Assembly: GCA_025350325.1 (NCBI GenBank)
Contig: JANXYB010000082.1
Coordinates: 1 to 64,000 of the forward strand
Source: Acidobacteriaceae bacterium
GTDB lineage: Bacteria; Acidobacteriota; Terriglobia; Terriglobales; Acidobacteriaceae
Reading direction: 5' to 3'
Length of the DNA stretch: 64,000 nt
Shown here: positions 62,001 to 64,000 of the stretch, piece by piece
Position numbering within the stretch: position 1 is the first letter of the stretch
Layout: each line of letters starts with the position of its first letter
The notes under the pieces: generated by a model
Told to the model about the DNA's origin: nothing
The model's database searches: none
What the model saw: the letters and a program-made list of their open reading frames with translations, nothing else
Translations under genes and position numbers: made by a program

Positions 62001-62817
62001 GGAAAAACTCCCACGCCGCACCATGAAGACTGTTAGTTCCGGATTTGATGGTCGCGTTGAGAACAGCTCCAGCAGACCGACCAAGCTCGGCGCTGAAGTC
62101 CGCGGTCTGAACCTTGAACTCCTGGATCGCATCGACCGGAGGAAGGATGATGAAATTGGTTCCGTTTAAGAAATCGACGGCGTTTGAGTTGTTATCGATA
62201 CCATCGAGAAGGTAGTTATTTTGCGCGGGGCGAAGGCCATTGGCTGAGAAAGCACCTGAGGCCGCATTGCCTCTGGTATCGGCCTGCGGGGTTTGCATGC
62301 CGGCTCCGAGTTGGGCCAGAAATGTGAAGTTGCGTCCGTTCAGAGGAAGGGCGTTCACTTCTTCGCCGCCGATGACCTGCCCTACAGAAGCTTCCTCGGT
62401 TTGCAGCAGGGGAGGCGCAGTATTGACTTCAACCGTCTCAGTAGTAGCGCCAAGCTTCAAACTCACGTTGATCTGCAAGACCTGCGCGACGCTTACAGTG
62501 ACGTTTTTCTGCGTAGTCTTAGCGAAACCTTGAGCCGTGACCGTTACGGTGTAGTGCCCCGTCCTGACCGGTGAGAATGTGTATGAGCCGTTGCTATTCG
62601 ATTTGACTTCCAAAGTCATTCCCTGGTCGATATTTTGGAGGGTAACTTGCGCATTAGGCACCACTGCGCCACTCGAATCCAGAACGGTTCCGGTGATAGC
62701 TCCTTCGTCTACCTGACCGAACGCGCACTGCCTCGAGGAGAGCAAAACACACAGACAAAAGACGGCCAGGACACTAGAAGCCCTCAACCACGCAAATTTT
62801 CCTTGTTCGATGCCCAT
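59035..62817 (-). CDS. Oar-type TonB-dependent receptor with carboxypeptidase-regulatory-like domain
   Basis: The 1260-residue protein has a signal peptide (VLAVFCLCVLLSSRQCAFGQ), a carboxypeptidase-regulatory-like beta domain (ITGTVLDSSGAVVPNAQVTL), a plug domain (APPLLQTEEASVGQVIGGEE; LPLNGRNFTFLAQLGAGMQT; NYLLDGIDNNSNAVDF) and a long barrel ending RQIQFALKLYY, with the aromatic C-terminus needed for barrel assembly. This is the Oar-like family greatly expanded in Acidobacteriota, which takes up large ligands, often glycans or peptides, through the outer membrane using TonB. The substrate is not known. A cre-like operator lies 84 bases upstream, a strong terminator follows, and the divergent CRTAC1-like gene starts 403 bases away. 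Confidence 0.95.
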   Translation of the reverse strand: MGIEQGKFAWLRASSVLAVFCLCVLLSSRQCAFGQVDEGAITGTVLDSSGAVVPNAQVTLQNIDQGMTLEVKSNSNGSYTFSPVRTGHYTVTVTAQGFAKTTQKNVTVSVAQVLQINVSLKLGATTETVEVNTAPPLLQTEEASVGQVIGGEEVNALPLNGRNFTFLAQLGAGMQTPQADTRGNAASGAFSANGLRPAQNNYLLDGIDNNSNAVDFLNGTNFIILPPVDAIQEFKVQTADFSAELGRSAGAVLNATIKSGTNSLHGAAWEFFRNDKLDATDWFESNSPIPFKGKLRLNQFGVSGGGPIIKNKVFFFGDYEGKRRVQGNTSGSATVPTATERASGYTDLTAILAANQGSTETDNLGRTVPKGTVMDPATTRTVTAGQTDPVSGLAATATGYVRDPFGTCAASTLLFTAGACGLNILPAGRVDPAAVALLNLYPAPTNSSPNNNFTSSPKLYEHENTFDTRADFNPNEKEQIFFRFSYSDDPQYIPGPFGGIADGGSFQQGLQTAKSDQAVAAWTHVFSPSTVNQVRGGFNHLHTTRFGPVGSVLDIPAKFGIQGIPQVAENGGLPAFGFGGLATLGSNNFLPSDEVSQTLQVTDDFSKVYGKHNFKAGIEYQHVKFSTLQPAWSRGQFDYNGSFTDVVGKSGTTGIAQFLLQPEAATVANGINYSGGADQVYASNINKTYDEKMYFASYVQDDWKVNPKLTLNLGLRWDYFGPINEQNGGQANFVPSGVPDNKPEYLIPASGKDNRGLSTSFTDLLTKDGIALTPTNKYGQGLLRTQKNNFAPRVGFAYEVTPKLVTRGGFGLFYNSFENQGYGPNIGENYPFVFNFNYVPQGTDSQVNPVSINTPFAGCGTGGPGGTATFESGFSCIGLTPLAVNAKGLNLQGLQFDYQTPRTLSANLTVQYSLRRTLSAQASYVFTDGQDLQTGVGTNNVRQLWPKGHSLSDPYPNNEVPFPDFGRSSSYQKTVGASNYNGLQTKLEQQFSNGLTFLLAYTYSKTMSDAGDLLNGGSQGGYRAPEVPGLGPKFDWALANFDIRSVLHFSGGYELPFGKGRRYMHTGGMGDAVLGGWAVNWIVVLQGGQPLNIGCPTSVTEGTGCNAIKVPGQSQKLGIHTRVNSSGTNLPYWFGNPAAFQQACPLGADPKIAPGCIPLTGAAILGDKPGQTVTPGFHNFDFSSFKAFKFNERFSAQFRAEFFNILNHPNFNAPGFGGNGVVSIGGSTDFTNANNFGAIGSTRNAPNAPRQIQFALKLYY

Positions 62818-63220
62818 ACGAAAACCTCCGATCGTTTCAGCCAGCGGCCTGCGCCCGCTTGGGGGCGGAATTCAACTGTGTAACGGGAATGACCGTATCA
62901 TGTAAACGGTTTCAGCCGAATTCGACCCGAAGGTAGCCGATACCCACGATGTTTGTCAACTAAAAGGTGGAGACGACCGAATTTCGCAAACTTTTGGCGG
63001 TTGCCGCTGCTGTCACAGGTAGTGATTTCTATGCGAATATCACCCGAGTGCCATTGGTTAGTCCCCTCGACTAGGCAAACTCGTTGAGGCACCTGCACGG
63101 CAGCGAGCCGATACCTATCGCTTCTTGGTTTTCGGAATACCCAGGAGGACATCCTCCAAACAGTTTCCTTGGCGAATGCTATTATTTGGCCATCTTGCTC
63201 GCCCCGAGAAGTTCTTTCAA
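62818..63220. other. Divergent control region, 403 bases
   Basis: The gap lies between the TonB-dependent receptor (left) and the CRTAC1-like gene (right). A TTGACA hexamer on the minus strand (complement of 62954-62959) with a weak TACCTT 18 bases later could be the receptor promoter; transcription would start close to the cre-like operator at 62901-62914. A half-site TCGTTTCAGCC (62832-62842) echoes the operator. The right part holds no recognisable promoter, gene or RNA. Confidence 0.5.
62901..62914. promoter_or_regulatory. LacI-family (cre-like) operator upstream of receptor
   Basis: TGTAAACGGTTTCA matches the cre consensus TGWAANCGNTNWCA at every fixed position and is an imperfect palindrome. 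It is 84 bases before the receptor start and just after a possible TTGACA promoter, a position that would block transcription when bound. The cognate regulator is not in the window. Confidence 0.6.
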
Positions 63221-64000
63221 ATGACGTCCCACTCACAGGTTGATAAACGGTTGATCTCGCGGCGAGCCATTCTTAAAGCATTTCGGTTTGCGCCACTGTT
63301 ATTTCGGGCCGCACCACTTTGCGCGTTCGCTCATTCGAACGAGCCTGTCGCAGGCGCCATTCAACATGGCGAATTATTTCCTTTTTCTGAAATTCGCCTA
63401 AAGCCAAATTATCCGTCGCCTTCTCCTTTAGCGGATGTGCTGGCGCTGGTGGATCCGGGCACGGATGAATACATCACAGAGAAATACGCTTTAGAAATTG
63501 AGACGGTGTTGAAACAGTGGGGGGAGGCTCTTAAAGCACCTACGGGCAATAATTCCGCGTTAGCGAGCGCACTGAATACAACACTTGAAGCAACACCGCT
63601 GATTGCGGTGAAGGAAACCACTGTACGTTCTGCGCAAGGGTTCAATGTTTTGAGGCGTGAATTCGGCCCGGATCGAGTCGCCGGCCGAGAACGCTTTGTT
63701 GCAAGCGTGGTTGAATGGTTGGGGCAGGCGACGCGCGTCGAGACAGCGGAATTCGAAATTTTCGACATAGAAGAACTTGGCGCCAACCCGCTCTCCGTTC
63801 GCACCGACGTACGCTACGACATTGTTTGCAGTCGCGGCCATGATCAACGCGAAGAGCGCGTTGGATCGTGGCGCATCGAATGGTCGTACAACGAGTCATC
63901 GCGATGGAAAGCCGTGAGGTGGGATGCGGGCGAAGAGACGGTCTGCGCTGCAAGTGGCCCAGTCTTCATCGACATCACCGCGGAGGCGCTTGGCGCAGTC
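63221..64000 (+). CDS. Tat-exported CRTAC1/ASPIC-like protein, N-terminal part (3' end outside window)
   Basis: From an ATG at 63221 a frame runs open to the end of the window (260 codons). The start carries a Tat-like signal (SRRAILKAFRFAPLLFRAAP, then LCAFAHS). A mixed domain follows (GEALKAPTGNNSALASALNT; RTDVRYDIVCSRGHDQREER) and the last residues, GPVFIDITAEALGAV, look like the entry into the FG-GAP/VCBS propeller of CRTAC1/ASPIC-UnbV proteins. That link is from memory of family openings and needs the missing part. Such secreted propeller proteins accompany Oar-type receptors in Acidobacteriota. It is read divergently from the receptor, sharing the 403-base control region. Confidence 0.75.
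   Translation, partial: MTSHSQVDKRLISRRAILKAFRFAPLLFRAAPLCAFAHSNEPVAGAIQHGELFPFSEIRLKPNYPSPSPLADVLALVDPGTDEYITEKYALEIETVLKQWGEALKAPTGNNSALASALNTTLEATPLIAVKETTVRSAQGFNVLRREFGPDRVAGRERFVASVVEWLGQATRVETAEFEIFDIEELGANPLSVRTDVRYDIVCSRGHDQREERVGSWRIEWSYNESSRWKAVRWDAGEETVCAASGPVFIDITAEALGAV

Noticed and set aside
1-64000. Search for tRNA, rRNA, CRISPR arrays, insertion sequences, integrases and phage genes
   Set aside because: None were recognised; repeats seen are short regulatory elements or hairpins.

Overview
The window (about 57-60% GC by eye, densely coded on both strands) looks like a chromosomal segment of an Acidobacteriota bacterium, probably class Terriglobia. This rests on gene content rather than a marker gene: a 1260-residue Oar-type TonB-dependent receptor with an N-terminal carboxypeptidase-regulatory-like domain, a CRTAC1/ASPIC-like secreted protein, many secreted TPR proteins, RoxA-like cytochromes, and a mix of Gram-negative envelope genes. 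No rRNA, tRNA, CRISPR array, phage or insertion sequence was seen. Both edges cut genes (a GMC oxidoreductase on the left, a CRTAC1-like protein on the right).

Layout. 1-8.4 kb: a redox group with a partial GMC oxidoreductase, a small unknown protein, a mono-haem cytochrome and a 1116-residue polypeptide joining a membrane region, a catalase-like domain and a RoxA-like dihaem cytochrome; then a membrane-anchored TPR protein and a papain-family peptidase. 8.7-15.3 kb: a tightly overlapping C30 carotenoid operon of staphyloxanthin type, crtN - aldehyde dehydrogenase (fused to a DUF2141 domain) - crtP - crtQ - crtO, without crtM. A PilZ protein follows on the other strand.

16.4-29.6 kb is the most striking part. 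Two paralogous secreted tetrahaem cytochromes flank a monohaem cytochrome c and two divergent, membrane-anchored NrfG/CcmH-like TPR proteins. The second tetrahaem gene leads a run of a parvulin isomerase, an outer-membrane beta-barrel protein, an NHL-repeat protein, a 12-haem cytochrome, a 16-haem cytochrome and a second NHL protein, several coupled by 4-base overlaps. Across the locus I count 37 haem-binding motifs. The organisation resembles a porin-cytochrome conduit for extracellular electron transfer. The tetrahaem proteins have exactly four conserved extra histidines, as needed for four bis-His haems, and could be the subunits of an extracellular cytochrome filament (inference). Two CRP/FNR-type palindromes lie upstream, and a strong terminator-like hairpin separates the tetrahaem gene from the rest, which would favour excess tetrahaem subunit.

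29.7-32.9 kb: glycogen-debranching-type glucosidase and a GT4 glycosyltransferase. 33.3-36.5 kb: nitrite/sulfite reductase plus sirohaem synthase, behind a leader with a terminator-like hairpin. 36.6-44.8 kb: methylthioadenosine phosphorylase, a PfkB kinase, a GT39-like membrane protein, MgtC, then a cell-wall set (DapF-like epimerase with Ser in place of the second catalytic Cys, LD-carboxypeptidase, Mpl) and PlsC. 44.8-51.5 kb (minus strand): SPOR protein, slipin/NfeD pair, CsgG-like TPR protein, a second GT39-like protein and a DUF3467 protein. 51.6-55.0 kb: FkbM-like methyltransferase, sugar transporter and PhyH-family dioxygenase. 55-64 kb: an Acidobacteriota-style secretion/uptake group (unknown protein, Tat-exported phosphatase-superfamily protein, secreted TPR protein, Oar-type receptor, CRTAC1-like protein) with a LacI/cre-like operator in front of the receptor.
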